In this document: positions 6,035 through 6,072 of the stretch, piece after piece | Numbering within the stretch: the first letter of the stretch is position 1 | How the letters are laid out: every line of letters begins with the position of its first letter | Source of the DNA: an uncultured Chitinophagaceae bacterium | GTDB taxonomy: Bacteria; Bacteroidota; Bacteroidia; Chitinophagales; Chitinophagaceae | Direction of reading: 5' to 3' | NCBI GenBank assembly: GCA_903832075.1 | Contig: CAILAF010000504.1 | Coordinates: 1 to 6,072 of the forward strand | DNA: 6,072 nucleotides | Made by a program: the position numbers and the translations under genes | Notes under the pieces: model-generated | What the model was told of the DNA's origin: nothing | The model's database searches: none | The model's input: the letters and a program-made list of their open reading frames with translations, nothing else

Positions 6035-6064
6035 ATATAAAATCAATACCCCTTTGGTGTACTT
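6035..6064 (-). promoter_or_regulatory. Putative operator/promoter box upstream of the LuxR-like gene
   Basis: On the plus strand TACCCC-TTT-GGTGTA (6047-6061) is a dyad with one mismatch, about 54-68 nt upstream of the ATG at 5993. The minus strand reads AAGTACACCAAAG, a spacer, then TGATTTTATAT, matching the parts of the box at 5661-5685. The 40 bases between it and the ATG are almost pure A/T. Confidence 0.4.
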
Positions 6065-6072
6065 TTTAAAAA

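Overview
The window looks like chromosomal DNA from a low-GC member of the Bacteroidota, plausibly Chitinophagaceae or a relative. This rests on AT-rich coding sequence, genes without a Shine-Dalgarno sequence but with A-rich leaders, exported proteins whose signal peptides end in Ser-Gln, and a PaaK/CapK-type ligase of a kind common in that phylum. The taxonomic call is an inference.

Layout. (1) Positions 1-927, plus strand: the 3' part of a phenylacetate-CoA-ligase-like (PaaK/CapK family) adenylate-forming enzyme whose 5' end lies outside the window. (2) Positions 928-1131: a convergent intergenic region with an intrinsic terminator for the minus strand and, in front of it, a 37-codon open tail that may be a degraded coding remnant. 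(3) Positions 1132-5217, minus strand: three tightly spaced exported-protein genes, transcribed from high to low coordinates. They are a roughly 563-568 residue lipoprotein, a paralogous roughly 573 residue Sec-exported protein, and a 210 residue Sec-exported protein. I recognise no named family for any of them. (4) Positions 5218-5993, minus strand: a 68-residue DUF1737-like protein and a 67-residue stand-alone LuxR/GerE helix-turn-helix protein, separated and flanked by non-coding DNA unusually rich in inverted repeats.

The most interesting part is the tandem paralogous pair. Both proteins are homologous end to end, but the N-terminal two thirds have diverged widely. A 154-residue cysteine-containing C-terminal block is about 88% identical, and its core is about 95% identical at DNA level. 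The upstream paralog carries a run of nine C residues (G9 on the plus strand) just before its stop. Removing one C restores a C-x6-C tail matching the other paralog and brings the stop to 13 nt from the next start. That tract is therefore either a sequencing or assembly indel or a phase-variation switch.

The LuxR-like gene and the DUF1737-like gene share a related upstream box containing AAGTA and ACCAAAG, so the small regulator may control itself and the neighbouring genes. The DUF1737-like and lipoprotein genes share a leader element, GTAGGCAAAAAA. The small genes could form a regulatory head for the exported-protein operon, but only proximity and these shared motifs support that.
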